64,000 nt of DNA from positions 1 to 64,000 of the forward strand of contig JAEYUG010000104.1 of the NCBI GenBank assembly GCA_023432805.1, given 5' to 3'. The position numbers and the translations under genes were made by a program. A model generated the notes under the pieces. That model had not been told where the DNA came from. It saw nothing but the letters and a program-made list of their open reading frames with translations, and did not search any database. Below, one piece after another: positions 17,562 to 26,238 of this stretch. Positions within the stretch are counted from its first letter, which is position 1. Every line of letters begins with the position of its first letter. The stretch is from Bacteroidota bacterium (GTDB lineage: Bacteria; Bacteroidota; Ignavibacteria; SZUA-365).

Positions 17562-19439
17562 TCAGGCAATATACCGACCGCGACGCACGTAATGCGTGTG
17601 CAGCAGCTTGTGGGACTTGTGGCCGCAGGGACCCTCGGGCAGGAACTTCTCGTACAGATACTGCACGTGGGGATTCTCATGCGACTTGCGGAGGTCGAGC
17701 TCCGCGTCTTCGCGATAGATGGCTTCCGCGCGGGCCTTGCGGATTGCCGGTGATGTTGGAATCGGCTGGCCGCCGCCTCCAAGACATCCGCCCGGACACG
17801 CCATGACCTCGATGAAATGCACATCGGCGAGCTCGCCGCGCTTGAGCGCTTCCATCACCTGTCGGGCGTTGGCCGTGCCGTGCGCGATCATGAAGTTCAG
17901 CGACACGCCCTCGAGGAAACTCCACTCGGGCTTGACGTTCTCGAGCTTCACCGACGCCTGGCGCACGCCCTCGAAGCCGCGGCAGGGCGTGATGTCGAGA
18001 TTGGCGAAGGGCACCTCGCGTCCGGTCACGATTTCGTAGGCCGTGCGCAGCGCAGCCTCCATCACACCGCCGGTGGCGCCGAAGATGAGTCCCGCTCCCG
18101 ATGCATCACCGAAGGGATCGTCGAAATGCGAGGTCGGAAGCTCGGGCAGACGCAGTCCGGCCTCCTTGATCATCTGTGCCATTTCGCGCGCAGTCAGCCC
18201 GTAATCGACATCCTTGAATCCGGAGTCGGTCATCTCGGGCCGGTTGCACTCGAACTTTTTAGCCGAGCAGGGCATGAGCGCCACCGTCACGATGTCTTCG
18301 GCGGGGATGCCCTTCTCCTCGGCGTAGAACGTCTTGATCACCGCACCGAACATCTGCTGCGGGGATTTGCAGGAGGAAAGATAGTCGAGATAATCGGGGT
18401 AGAAGTGCTCGATGTACTTGATCCATCCGGGGCTGCAGGACGTGAACTGCGGAAGCTTCACAGACGCGTCACCGTCGACCAGCTTGCTCTTGAGACGTAG
18501 CAGCAATTCGGTGCCTTCCTCCATGATCGTCAGGTCGGCGGTGAAGTTGGTGTCGAACACCTTGTCGAAGCCGATCATGCGTGCGGCGGTGTTGAGCTCG
18601 CCGGTCATGGAACGGCCTGCTGCCAGACCGAACTCCTCGCCGATGGCGGCGCGGGGTGCCGGAGCGGTCTGCAGCACGACATGCTTCTTCGGATCGTCGA
18701 TGGCGCGCCAGATCTCGTCGCTGGGATCGTTGGCCTTCAGCGCCGCGGTCGGACAGCGGTTGATGCACTGGCCGCAGTTGATGCAGATCACGTCGGCCAG
18801 GGGTTTGTCCATGAACGTCGAGATCGTGGTCTTGTCGCCGCGATGCGTCGATTCGAGTACGCCGACTTCCTGCAGATCGATGCAGGTGCGGACGCAGCGC
18901 TTGCAGAGCACGCACTTGTCCATGTCGCGAATGACCGAGTAGCTCGAGCGGTCGACTTCGTGACGGCGCTCGGTGATGTGTCCGAAGCGATAGCTGTCGA
19001 CACCATACTCCTTGGCCAGGCTCTGCAGCTCGCAGTTGTTGTTGCGATGGCACGAATAGCACTCGCCGTAGTGCTCGCTCAGCAGGAGATCCAGGATGTG
19101 GCGCCGGGCCTTGCGTACCTTTTCACTCGTCGTCGACACCTTCATCGGTGCGGTGATCGGGAAGGTGCATGCCGCCTGCAGCGTGCGCATGCCCTCGACC
19201 TCGACCGTGCAGACGCGACAGACGCCCGCCAGACAGAGATCTTCGTGATAGCAGAGCGTGGGGATGTGGATGTTGTGGATCCGGCACGCATCGAGAATTG
19301 TCGTGCCGAGAGGAACCTTGAAGGGAACGCCGTTGATATCGACGGCGACGTCGGAGCCGATCTCGCCCTGCGGCTGCGGGGCGATCACATGCGGCTTGTG
19401 ACTCGAGGGAGCGCGGTTGGAAGCGGATTGTATATGCAT
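17562..19439 (-). CDS. hydA: [FeFe]-hydrogenase catalytic subunit HydA (NADH-linked, HydABC type)
   Basis: 625 residues. Order of domains: plant-type [2Fe-2S] (CYHEDLCLAGVCRVC), His-ligated [4Fe-4S] (HYGECYSCHRNNNC), two [4Fe-4S] ferredoxin motifs (CVLCKRCVRTC and CINCGQCINRCP), then the H-cluster domain with L1 TSCSPGW, L2 MPCSAKKFE and L3 EVMACPGGCLGGGGQP, and a C-terminal small-subunit tail. This is the M3 modular layout of trimeric NAD(P)-linked hydrogenases. It interconverts H2 and protons in the cytoplasm. L1 reads TSCSP where the classical motif is TSCCP. The gene follows hydB by 12 bp. Confidence 0.97.
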   Translation of the reverse strand: MHIQSASNRAPSSHKPHVIAPQPQGEIGSDVAVDINGVPFKVPLGTTILDACRIHNIHIPTLCYHEDLCLAGVCRVCTVEVEGMRTLQAACTFPITAPMKVSTTSEKVRKARRHILDLLLSEHYGECYSCHRNNNCELQSLAKEYGVDSYRFGHITERRHEVDRSSYSVIRDMDKCVLCKRCVRTCIDLQEVGVLESTHRGDKTTISTFMDKPLADVICINCGQCINRCPTAALKANDPSDEIWRAIDDPKKHVVLQTAPAPRAAIGEEFGLAAGRSMTGELNTAARMIGFDKVFDTNFTADLTIMEEGTELLLRLKSKLVDGDASVKLPQFTSCSPGWIKYIEHFYPDYLDYLSSCKSPQQMFGAVIKTFYAEEKGIPAEDIVTVALMPCSAKKFECNRPEMTDSGFKDVDYGLTAREMAQMIKEAGLRLPELPTSHFDDPFGDASGAGLIFGATGGVMEAALRTAYEIVTGREVPFANLDITPCRGFEGVRQASVKLENVKPEWSFLEGVSLNFMIAHGTANARQVMEALKRGELADVHFIEVMACPGGCLGGGGQPIPTSPAIRKARAEAIYREDAELDLRKSHENPHVQYLYEKFLPEGPCGHKSHKLLHTHYVRRGRYIA

Positions 19440-19451
19440 GGCCGTGTCTGC

Positions 19452-20624
19452 TTATCGTTGGGCGAGGATTTCATGCTGGAAGTTGGTGAGGATCGAAATG
19501 AAGGGATTCGGACTGGACTGTCCGAGTCCGCACTTCGATGCCACCTGCATCGTGCGGCCGAGATCGATCAGCTCGTTCATGTAGCTGATCGAACAGGTGC
19601 CGTGCTCGAGCTTCTCGACTCCCTCGAGCAGCTTCATGTTGCCGATGCGGCAGGGAGTGCACTGCCCGCAGCTTTCCTCGACGAAGAACTCCATGAAGTT
19701 CTTCAGGACGTGCAGCATGTCGCGCGTCCGGTTGAACACGATCACGGATCCGCCTGTCGGGATGTCTTCGAACGAGAGCGTGCGGTCGAACTGACCTTCG
19801 GGAACACACACACCCGAAGCCCCGCCCACCTGCACAGCCTTCGTGTCGGAAGCCTCCACCATCGCGAGCAACTCGCGGATGGTCGTCCCGAAGGGAATCT
19901 CATACACACCCGGTCGGGCACAGTCACCCGACACCGACACAAGCTTCGATCCAGTCGACGCGACCGTGCCGAAGGTCTTGAACCACTCGGAGCCCTTGTT
20001 GAGAATCACCGATACGCTGGCGAAGGTCTCAACGTTGTTCACGATGGTCGGGCGTCCGAGATACCCGGTGTTGACCGGGAAGGGAGGACGGTTCCGAGCT
20101 TCCCCGCGATGGCCTTCGAGACTCTCGATAAGAGCAGTTTCCTCGCCACAGACATAGGCGCCGGATCCGAGACGGATCTCGATGTCGAATGAAAAATCCG
20201 TTCCAAGGATGTTGCTGCCCAGCTTGCCCTGTGCACGCATGTCGGTCAGCGTGGCTTCGAGACCTGCGAGCAGGTAGCGGTACTCGCCACGCAGATAGAG
20301 GAAGCCCTTCGAGGCGCCGATGGCGTAGGCACCGATCGCCATCCCCTCGAAGACGAGATAGGAGAACTCGTCGAGAAGGACGCGATCCTTGAACGTACCC
20401 GGCTCGCCTTCGTCTGCGTTGCAGACGACGAACTTGCGGTCGCTCTGTGCGGCCGCACCCAGCATCCACTTGGTGCCGGTCGGAAATCCCGCCCCGCCGC
20501 GGCCCTTGAGGCCGGACTCGCGGATCTCCATGATGATGTCCTGACGGGACATCTTGAGCGCCGTGGCGAATGCTTCGCCGTGATGCGCGGATTCGAACAG
20601 CACGATACCAGTGCGATTGATCAT
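19452..20624 (-). CDS. hydB: Hydrogenase subunit HydB (NuoF-like, FMN/NADH-binding, short form)
   Basis: 390 residues. Seen: the NADH-binding GRGGAGFPTGTKW, the FMN region VVCNADEGEPGTFKDR, GSGAYVCGEETALIESLEG, and the C-terminal [4Fe-4S] site ESCGQCTPCRIG with a later Cys in SKCGLG. It accepts or donates electrons from NADH. HydB of electron-bifurcating enzymes such as Thermotoga maritima is about 600 residues, with an N-terminal thioredoxin-like [2Fe-2S] domain and a C-terminal two-cluster ferredoxin; both are absent here. That argues for a simple NADH-dependent hydrogenase, by inference. It lies 10 bp after hydC and 12 bp before hydA. Confidence 0.95.
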   Translation of the reverse strand: MINRTGIVLFESAHHGEAFATALKMSRQDIIMEIRESGLKGRGGAGFPTGTKWMLGAAAQSDRKFVVCNADEGEPGTFKDRVLLDEFSYLVFEGMAIGAYAIGASKGFLYLRGEYRYLLAGLEATLTDMRAQGKLGSNILGTDFSFDIEIRLGSGAYVCGEETALIESLEGHRGEARNRPPFPVNTGYLGRPTIVNNVETFASVSVILNKGSEWFKTFGTVASTGSKLVSVSGDCARPGVYEIPFGTTIRELLAMVEASDTKAVQVGGASGVCVPEGQFDRTLSFEDIPTGGSVIVFNRTRDMLHVLKNFMEFFVEESCGQCTPCRIGNMKLLEGVEKLEHGTCSISYMNELIDLGRTMQVASKCGLGQSSPNPFISILTNFQHEILAQR

Positions 20625-20634
20625 GGCCTCCTCC

Positions 20635-21114
20635 TCAGCTCTTCTGTTTCAGGATTTCAACCGCACGCTGCGGCGTCAGATGCGTGTACACCTCATCGTT
20701 CACCAGCATCGCGGGTCCCTGATCGCACATGCCCATGCAGTTGATGTACTCCAGCGAGAACTTCCTGTCGCGCGTCGTCTCGCCGAACGAGGCTCCGAGC
20801 TCGCGCTCGATGGCGCGCACCACTGCCGCCTTGCCCGCCAGATCGCAGGAAATCGTGCGGCAGAGTCGCACGATGGACCTCCCCTTCGGCTCGCAGCTCA
20901 AAAACGAATAAAACGTGATGACGCTGAATACTTCGACGGGATGGATGTCAAGCAGCCGTGCGATCTCCTGCTGTGCGAAATCCGAAATGTAGCCGTGGTG
21001 GATTTGCACCTGCTGCAGCACGGGGAGCAGGCTTTCGCGACCGCCCCCGAAACGCTCGACCAGCTGCTCGATCTCCTCGGTGAGGGCGTTCTTCTCAGTG
21101 ACCAGCATGTGCAC
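20635..21114 (-). CDS. hydC: Hydrogenase subunit HydC (NuoE-like [2Fe-2S] protein)
   Basis: 159 residues (or 157 from the second Met). The thioredoxin-like [2Fe-2S] fold of the NuoE family is clear: LPVLQQVQIHHGYIS, SVITFYSFLSCEPKGR, then the ligand motifs CRTISC and CMGMCDQGP. It passes electrons between HydB and HydA. Its start overlaps the end of the receiver-domain gene by 20 bp, which suggests translational coupling and a single transcript running receiver, hydC, hydB, hydA, kinase, hydG, hydE. Confidence 0.95.
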   Translation of the reverse strand: MHMLVTEKNALTEEIEQLVERFGGGRESLLPVLQQVQIHHGYISDFAQQEIARLLDIHPVEVFSVITFYSFLSCEPKGRSIVRLCRTISCDLAGKAAVVRAIERELGASFGETTRDRKFSLEYINCMGMCDQGPAMLVNDEVYTHLTPQRAVEILKQKS

Positions 21115-21490
21115 TCCGTTTGGCGTGTTCGAGATGATGCTTCACTTTCTCCAGCAACAGCGAAGGAGGTACGGGTTTCTCCATGAATTCATCGATGGGA
21201 ACCATTTCACTGGCGCCGAAATTGAACCCGATCGCCTTCGAGACAGAGGTGAGCATGATGATCGGGGTGGTGATTCCGTTCTTGCGGAAGCGGTTCGCGA
21301 GATAGAAACCGTCGTCCGGTTCCTGCATCATCACGTCCAGAATGATAAGATCGGGATGCTCCGTATTCACGACCTGAATGGCCTCGTCTACGGAACCTGC
21401 CGATACGACGGTGAACCCATTGCTCTCGAGAAGGATGCGATTGGCCTCCACGATGTCCGGATCGTCGTCGATAATGGCGATTTTGGGCAT
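21095..21490 (-). CDS. Single-domain response regulator at the head of the hydrogenase operon
   Basis: 131 residues, a lone receiver (CheY-like) domain. Acidic pocket IIDDDPD near residue 8, phospho-acceptor Asp in LIILDVMM near residue 51, conserved Thr/Ser in IMLTSVS and Lys in FMEKPVPP. No output domain follows, so it must act through a partner: a kinase in a phosphorelay, or a protein target. It is the first gene of the minus-strand hydrogenase operon and is divergent from the H-cluster sensor kinase gene. Linking hydrogenase expression or activity to H2 through it is inference. Confidence 0.92.
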   Translation of the reverse strand: MPKIAIIDDDPDIVEANRILLESNGFTVVSAGSVDEAIQVVNTEHPDLIILDVMMQEPDDGFYLANRFRKNGITTPIIMLTSVSKAIGFNFGASEMVPIDEFMEKPVPPSLLLEKVKHHLEHAKRSAHAGH

Positions 21491-21736
21491 AGAAACTCCG
21501 ACAGGATTAAAGGTGCGGAAAGGAAATAGTCAGTTCCAATCGTGAATATCGTCACTAAATTTGGAATAAACAATCCCATATACTGCTCTTGCTTTCGCTG
21601 AATCGGGAAAAGGAACAGTGGATAAATCGGATAAAGTGTGAATGATTTCACCTATTGAAAGCGAAACGCGAAATTTGCGCCTGATTCGGATATTCGCGAG
21701 TTTGTTGTCGGAACTTCGGAGGGTACACCCCCAGCC
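21491..21736. promoter_or_regulatory. Divergent intergenic region of the hydrogenase locus
   Basis: This 246-bp gap lies between two divergent transcripts and is clearly more AT-rich than its flanks, as expected for promoters. TAAATTTG at 21556-21563 matches the Bacteroidota -7 pattern TAnnTTTG on the plus strand, with only TTC at the -33 position; it would give a leader of about 170 nt. GGAGGG at 21717-21722 may be the ribosome site of the sensor gene. No hairpin operator or clear minus-strand promoter was found. Confidence 0.35.
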
Positions 21737-23788
21737 ATGATCGTCTCGACCATCCCGGAACGCTGCAAGCGATGCTATTGCTGCGTGCGAGAATGTCCCG
21801 CGCGCGCCATTCAGATCGAAAAGGGTCAGGCTGTCGTGATCGGTGCCCGTTGCATCGGTTGCGGCAACTGCATCAAGGTTTGCACGCAGAACGCCAAGCA
21901 GGTCGATGATGCGGTACGCCCGGTCAGAGAAGGCCTCGCTGCACCGGTGAGGGGTGAAAAGATCGCACTCATCGCGCCGTCGTTTCCCGCAGCATTTCCC
22001 GACATCGCCCCGCGCCGCATCATCGGTGCCATCCTGGCTGTCGGCTTCACAAAAGTTGTGGAAGTGGGGTTCGGAGCCGATCTGGTGTCGACCCGGTACC
22101 GGGCGCATGTCGAACATGCCAGGGGACCCGTGATCACAACACCATGTCCGGCGATCGTCGAGTATATCGAGAAGTTTCACCCCGAACTCATCGCGTCGCT
22201 CGCACCCATCGTCTCACCCATGATTGCGGCGGGTCGTGTCGTGCGGGAACGCTATGGAGCAACGTCCTACGTCGTGTTCATCGGGCCCTGTGTTGCGAAG
22301 AAAATCGAAGCGCTCGATCCCGAAGTTGCAGACGCGATCGATGCAGTGCTCACCTTCGATGAACTCGAGGAACTGTTCACCAACGCAGGTGTTGATCCCG
22401 CCTATGAGGCGGAGCGCGACTGCGATCAACCTCACGGCCATCTCGGACAGATCTATCCCGTGTCGGGCGGACTCCTGAAAAGCGCCGGCCTGAGTCAGGA
22501 CATCATGGATGAAGGCGTGATCGTGGTGGAAGGACGCGAACGTTGTCTGAACATCATCGGTGAAATCGCGCATGGCAATGTGAACTCGTCGTTGATCGAC
22601 ATTCTCTTCTGCGAGGGGTGCATCAATGGTCCCGGAATGCACAGCTCCCTCAATTTCTTCGAGAAGCGCGAGCGCATCGTCCAATATGTCCGGCAGCGCA
22701 CCGCCGACATGAACGTCTCCATCTGGCGCAATCACATGCGCAACTACGAGCACATTCCGCTCGGACGGAGTTTCCACGAAACTCGCACTGCCGAGCGGGC
22801 TCCGGACGAGCGACAGATCGAGGCGGTGCTTGCCGAAACAGGAAAGGCCTCAACCGCCGATCAACTCAACTGCGGCGCGTGCGGATACGACACTTGCCGC
22901 GCGCTGGCCGAGGCAGTGGCACAAGGCTTCGCCGAACCAGAGATGTGCCTCCCGTACCTGATCGACAGACTCGAGCGTTCGCATCGCGAACTTGCCGAAG
23001 CCCAGGAGCAACTCGTCCACACCGAGAAACTCGCGAGCGTCGGTCAGCTCGCTGCCGGTGTCGCCCACGAAATCAACAATCCCCTCGGGACCATCCTCCT
23101 CTACTCGCATCTCCTGCTCAAGCAGGTTCCGGATGCAGAGCCGATCACCGACGACATCCGCTTCATCATAGAGGAAACCGAGCGATGCAAGAACATCGTC
23201 TCGAGTCTTCTCAATTTCGCCCGGCAGGGGAAGCTGTCGGTGGCGGAATGTTCGGCGGGAGACCTTGTGCAGAACATCGTGGCCGTCCTTGAACGGCGCG
23301 AGGAGTTTGCGAGCATCGAGATCGTCCAGCGTATCGACGAGAACATCCCCATGCTCAACATCGACGGGGAGCAGATGCGGCAGGTGTTGCTCAACATCGC
23401 CATCAATGCCTGCGAGGCCATGACCTCGGGTGGCACGCTGACGCTTGCAGCGCATTTCGATGCCGTGACTGCAGAAGTCATCTTCACACTCGCAGATACC
23501 GGCACAGGCATCCCGAAGGAGCATCTCTCCCGGCTCTTCACACCGTTCTTCACGACCAAGCAGATCGGCAAGGGCACGGGACTCGGTCTTCCGATCGCCT
23601 ACGGCATCGTGAAGATGCACCGGGGACAGATCCAGGTGCACAGCACGGTGGGCACCGGTACCGCGTTCCGCGTGTCGCTTCCGATCGATGTACGCGGGTT
23701 CGCAAGTTCCTCCCACACGGTGCTGGGCGACGGAGATCCATCCCACACATCTTCGACAATCATACGTGCAATCGAGGAGGCTGAATGA
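21737..23788 (+). CDS. Sensory [FeFe]-hydrogenase fused to histidine kinase (putative H2 sensor)
   Basis: 683 residues. Domains in order: a 2x[4Fe-4S] ferredoxin (Cys 10, 13, 16, 20 and 39, 42, 45, 49); an H-cluster-type domain with TTPCPA near 136, FIGPCVAKKIE near 184 and FCEGCINGPG near 291, so the four cubane Cys positions are kept; a further [4Fe-4S] motif LNCGACGYDTC with a later Cys, near 377-402; then a kinase with GVAHEINNPLG (His near 443), DTGTGIP and GKGTGLGLPI. The altered L1 and L3 motifs are those of sensory rather than high-turnover [FeFe] hydrogenases. No membrane segment is seen. Its stop overlaps the next gene's start (ATGA). It probably reports H2 or redox state to the following receiver-kinase. 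Confidence 0.93.
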   Translation: MIVSTIPERCKRCYCCVRECPARAIQIEKGQAVVIGARCIGCGNCIKVCTQNAKQVDDAVRPVREGLAAPVRGEKIALIAPSFPAAFPDIAPRRIIGAILAVGFTKVVEVGFGADLVSTRYRAHVEHARGPVITTPCPAIVEYIEKFHPELIASLAPIVSPMIAAGRVVRERYGATSYVVFIGPCVAKKIEALDPEVADAIDAVLTFDELEELFTNAGVDPAYEAERDCDQPHGHLGQIYPVSGGLLKSAGLSQDIMDEGVIVVEGRERCLNIIGEIAHGNVNSSLIDILFCEGCINGPGMHSSLNFFEKRERIVQYVRQRTADMNVSIWRNHMRNYEHIPLGRSFHETRTAERAPDERQIEAVLAETGKASTADQLNCGACGYDTCRALAEAVAQGFAEPEMCLPYLIDRLERSHRELAEAQEQLVHTEKLASVGQLAAGVAHEINNPLGTILLYSHLLLKQVPDAEPITDDIRFIIEETERCKNIVSSLLNFARQGKLSVAECSAGDLVQNIVAVLERREEFASIEIVQRIDENIPMLNIDGEQMRQVLLNIAINACEAMTSGGTLTLAAHFDAVTAEVIFTLADTGTGIPKEHLSRLFTPFFTTKQIGKGTGLGLPIAYGIVKMHRGQIQVHSTVGTGTAFRVSLPIDVRGFASSSHTVLGDGDPSHTSSTIIRAIEEAE

Positions 23789-25293
23789 GCACCGACGTGC
23801 CACGCATGCTCGTCGTCGACGATGAACGGGGACTGCGGGAGGGAATCCGGCGCATCTTCCAGGGGGAGGGATTCGATGTCGCAACGGCGGAAAACGGAAC
23901 CGAGGGTATCGCGCGGGGACTCGAGCGCGAGTTCGATGTCGTCTTGCTGGACCTGATGATGCCGGATGTGGATGGACTGACCGTACTCGGTGCGCTGCAC
24001 GAGCGTTGGCCCGATACCGAGTATCTGATGATCACCGCATATGCGGGCATAGACACGGCGGTGCAGGCGACGAAGCTGGGCGCGACGACATACATCCCGA
24101 AGCCGTTCACGCCCGACCAGATCATTCTTGAAGTGCGTCGCGCACTGGAAACGCGTCGGCTGACACTCGAGGCGCGCGCGCTGCGCGCTGAACAGGAGCG
24201 ACGGCTGCTCGAGATCAGCCGGGAGCAGAGTCGTCTGCGCACGATCATCAACGCGATCAGCGACGCCGTGTTCGTGACGAACCTTGAAGACGAGATCGTG
24301 CTTGCCAATCCCCAGACCCGTTCGCTGTTTGCGTTTCCCACCAGCATCAAGGCAGGAGACCGCATTGTCGATCTGTTGCCGGCGGAGGTCATCTCGCACA
24401 TCGACGAGGCGAAGGTTCGACTCGCCGAAGGAGTCGAGCTCGTCTCACGGGAGTGGGAGATGCGTCCCGACCTTGCGCTTGTGGTCGCCATGAAGACGGC
24501 GCCCGTGCGCGATCGTGACGGAGCTGTGATCGGATACGTCACCACGCTCAACGATGTGACGACGCACAAGCAGCTCGACCATCAGAAGTCGCAGTTCGTG
24601 TCGATGGTTGCGCACGAACTCAAGGCGCCGCTGGCAGCCATCAGCGGGTATCTCGACACGATGCAGGCGAAGCTGCTGGGCAGCGATTTGTCGGCATATG
24701 AAACCATGGTCGATCGTTCACGCGCACGTCTCGGCTCGATGATCGATCTGATCAACGATCTGCTCGGGATCAGCCGCATGGAACTCGGGACAGCCCGCCG
24801 CGACATCGAACCTGTCGATCTGCAGGCAGTGACGGCCGGTGTCGCCGAGTTTCTCACGCAGGAAATGACGAAACGTTCGATCACGTGGTCGGCGGTCTTC
24901 GATGCCGACATGCCCCTCGTCGATTTCGACCGCGACGAACTCGCGCGGGTGATGACGAACCTCGTCAGCAACGCGATCAAGTACAACAGGGAAGGGGGTG
25001 CGATTCACGTCGAAGGCGTGCGCGACGACGATTCCGTCCTCGTGCGCGTGCGAGACACCGGCATCGGAATGCGTCCCGAGGAATCGGCCATGCTGTTTCG
25101 CGAATTCTACCGGGCCAAGAACGAGAAGACGCGCTCGATTCCGGGTACGGGACTCGGCCTCTCGATCGTCAAGCGCATCATCGAATCCTATCACGGCAAT
25201 GTTCGTGTCGACAGCGAATATGGCGAGGGAACAACCTTCACGCTTCGCATCCCGATCAAATGGGTGGATGTCGGTCACGACCCGGCGCCATGA
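23785..25293 (+). CDS. Hybrid receiver-PAS-histidine kinase, partner of the H-cluster sensor
   Basis: 502 residues: receiver at residues 8-122 (VVDDERG, Asp in VVLLDLMMPD, Lys in IPKPF), a coiled linker, a PAS domain at about 150-265 (IINAISDAVFVTN), then DHp with MVAHELKAPLAAI (His near 277) and an ATPase domain (NLVSNAIKYNREGG, RDTGIGM, GTGLGLSIVKR). A receiver placed before a kinase can be phosphorylated by another kinase and control the second kinase. The 4-bp overlap with the sensory hydrogenase-kinase makes a cognate pair very likely. There is no DNA-binding output domain, so the final target lies elsewhere or is the stand-alone receiver encoded opposite. Confidence 0.93.
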   Translation: MSTDVPRMLVVDDERGLREGIRRIFQGEGFDVATAENGTEGIARGLEREFDVVLLDLMMPDVDGLTVLGALHERWPDTEYLMITAYAGIDTAVQATKLGATTYIPKPFTPDQIILEVRRALETRRLTLEARALRAEQERRLLEISREQSRLRTIINAISDAVFVTNLEDEIVLANPQTRSLFAFPTSIKAGDRIVDLLPAEVISHIDEAKVRLAEGVELVSREWEMRPDLALVVAMKTAPVRDRDGAVIGYVTTLNDVTTHKQLDHQKSQFVSMVAHELKAPLAAISGYLDTMQAKLLGSDLSAYETMVDRSRARLGSMIDLINDLLGISRMELGTARRDIEPVDLQAVTAGVAEFLTQEMTKRSITWSAVFDADMPLVDFDRDELARVMTNLVSNAIKYNREGGAIHVEGVRDDDSVLVRVRDTGIGMRPEESAMLFREFYRAKNEKTRSIPGTGLGLSIVKRIIESYHGNVRVDSEYGEGTTFTLRIPIKWVDVGHDPAP

Positions 25294-25480
25294 TTTCCTG
25301 TGCGGTGCCGCACCACACAGCGGAAGCCAGGTCATTCGATGCGGCGTTCGTTTGCATGGGGACTTCTCATGCAGCGAACACGGTCTGGGTTGCCCGGCAT
25401 GCGGTGCAGAGCCGGAGCGATGTGATTCGCCGAGTTGTCGTATCTTGCGCACATCATTCATTCATTTCCTGAGGCACAGC

Positions 25481-26026
25481 ATGCGTGCGTCACGATCGAA
25501 TCCTACGTCCCTTCCAAGCGTGATCTGCGTGTTGCTGCTGTGTGTGGCCACCGCACAGGCGCAGCAACCGACCTCCATTCCGCGAAGCGTGATCGCCTCG
25601 GGAGGTGAGATCATGATCGGACCGTCACATACAGTTATTGGAACCATTGGGCAGCCCATCATCGGTGTGACGACAGGCGCCTCGCATGCGGTTGGTCAGG
25701 GCTTCTGGTATACGTTCGCAACGGGTGTCGTCACCACCACGGGGAATGTCGATGCTCAGATCTCCGGCTTCAATCTTGGCAGGAATTATCCCAATCCATT
25801 CAATCCCTCGACGACGATTCCCTTCGTCGTCGCAGGTGCCTCCCGGGTGCGCATCTCGATCCATACGGTGTACGGAGAAGAGGTTGCCGTTCTCGTCGAT
25901 CACGATCTCCCTGTCGGAAACGGAACCGTCGTGTTCGATGCGACCACCTTGCCGACCGGCGTCTACATCTGTCGCATGACAGCGGGTGCCTTTGTCGCTG
26001 AGCGGAAAATGTCTCTGCTCAAATAG
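25481..26026 (+). CDS. Small secreted protein with T9SS type A sorting domain
   Basis: 181 residues from the ATG giving MRASRSNPTS; a signal peptide ends near AQAQQ. The short mature part (IPRSVIASGGEIMIGPSHTVIGTIGQPIIG) resembles a repeat found at the start of many Ignavibacteria/Kapabacteria-type exported proteins (ISGGG..., GTIGQP...G), but has no known function. The last 85 residues form a sorting domain, starting NYPNPFNPSTTIPF and ending AERKMSLLK. Almost the whole protein is therefore an export tag on a small head. It is transcribed alone, followed by a weak hairpin. Confidence 0.85.
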   Translation: MRASRSNPTSLPSVICVLLLCVATAQAQQPTSIPRSVIASGGEIMIGPSHTVIGTIGQPIIGVTTGASHAVGQGFWYTFATGVVTTTGNVDAQISGFNLGRNYPNPFNPSTTIPFVVAGASRVRISIHTVYGEEVAVLVDHDLPVGNGTVVFDATTLPTGVYICRMTAGAFVAERKMSLLK

Positions 26027-26045
26027 CTTCCCCCAGCAGTGTAGC

Positions 26046-26077
26046 AGAAGCCTCGTTCATCGGTGGACGGGGCTTCT
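26046..26077 (+). terminator. Candidate hairpin terminator
   Basis: AGAAGCCTCG (26046-26055) pairs with CGGGGCTTCT (26068-26077) with one G-T pair across a 12-nt loop, 20 bp after the T9SS protein gene. The following T tract is poor (CGTTAT), so termination may be weak. Confidence 0.5.
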
Positions 26078-26164
26078 CGTTATCCACCCATCCCTTCCAC
26101 ATCGCAGCTGCCGTGTCTTGAATCCCTGCTTGAACTGCACTATTTTACGAAGCTGTTCATACAC

Positions 26165-26238
26165 GCTCCCGTAGCTCAGCCGGATAGAGCATCTGCCTTC
26201 TAAGCAGAGGGTCGCAGGTTCGAGTCCTGCCGGGAGTG
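26165..26238 (+). tRNA. tRNA-Arg (anticodon TCT)
   Basis: A full cloverleaf can be drawn. The acceptor stem is GCTCCCG/CGGGAGT, the D arm contains GCTCAGCCGGATAGAGC, and the anticodon stem TCTGC/GCAGA encloses the loop CTTCTAA, giving anticodon TCT. The T arm is GCAGG-TTCGAGT-CCTGC and the discriminator is G. CCA is not encoded. The gene reads AGA codons. Its 3' end overlaps the antisense reading frame of a degraded integrase, so it was used as the integration site of the island that follows. Confidence 0.97.

Noticed and set aside
18681..20192. Plus-strand open frame (503 aa) across hydA and hydB
   Set aside because: Antisense to two genes with complete Fe-S motifs.
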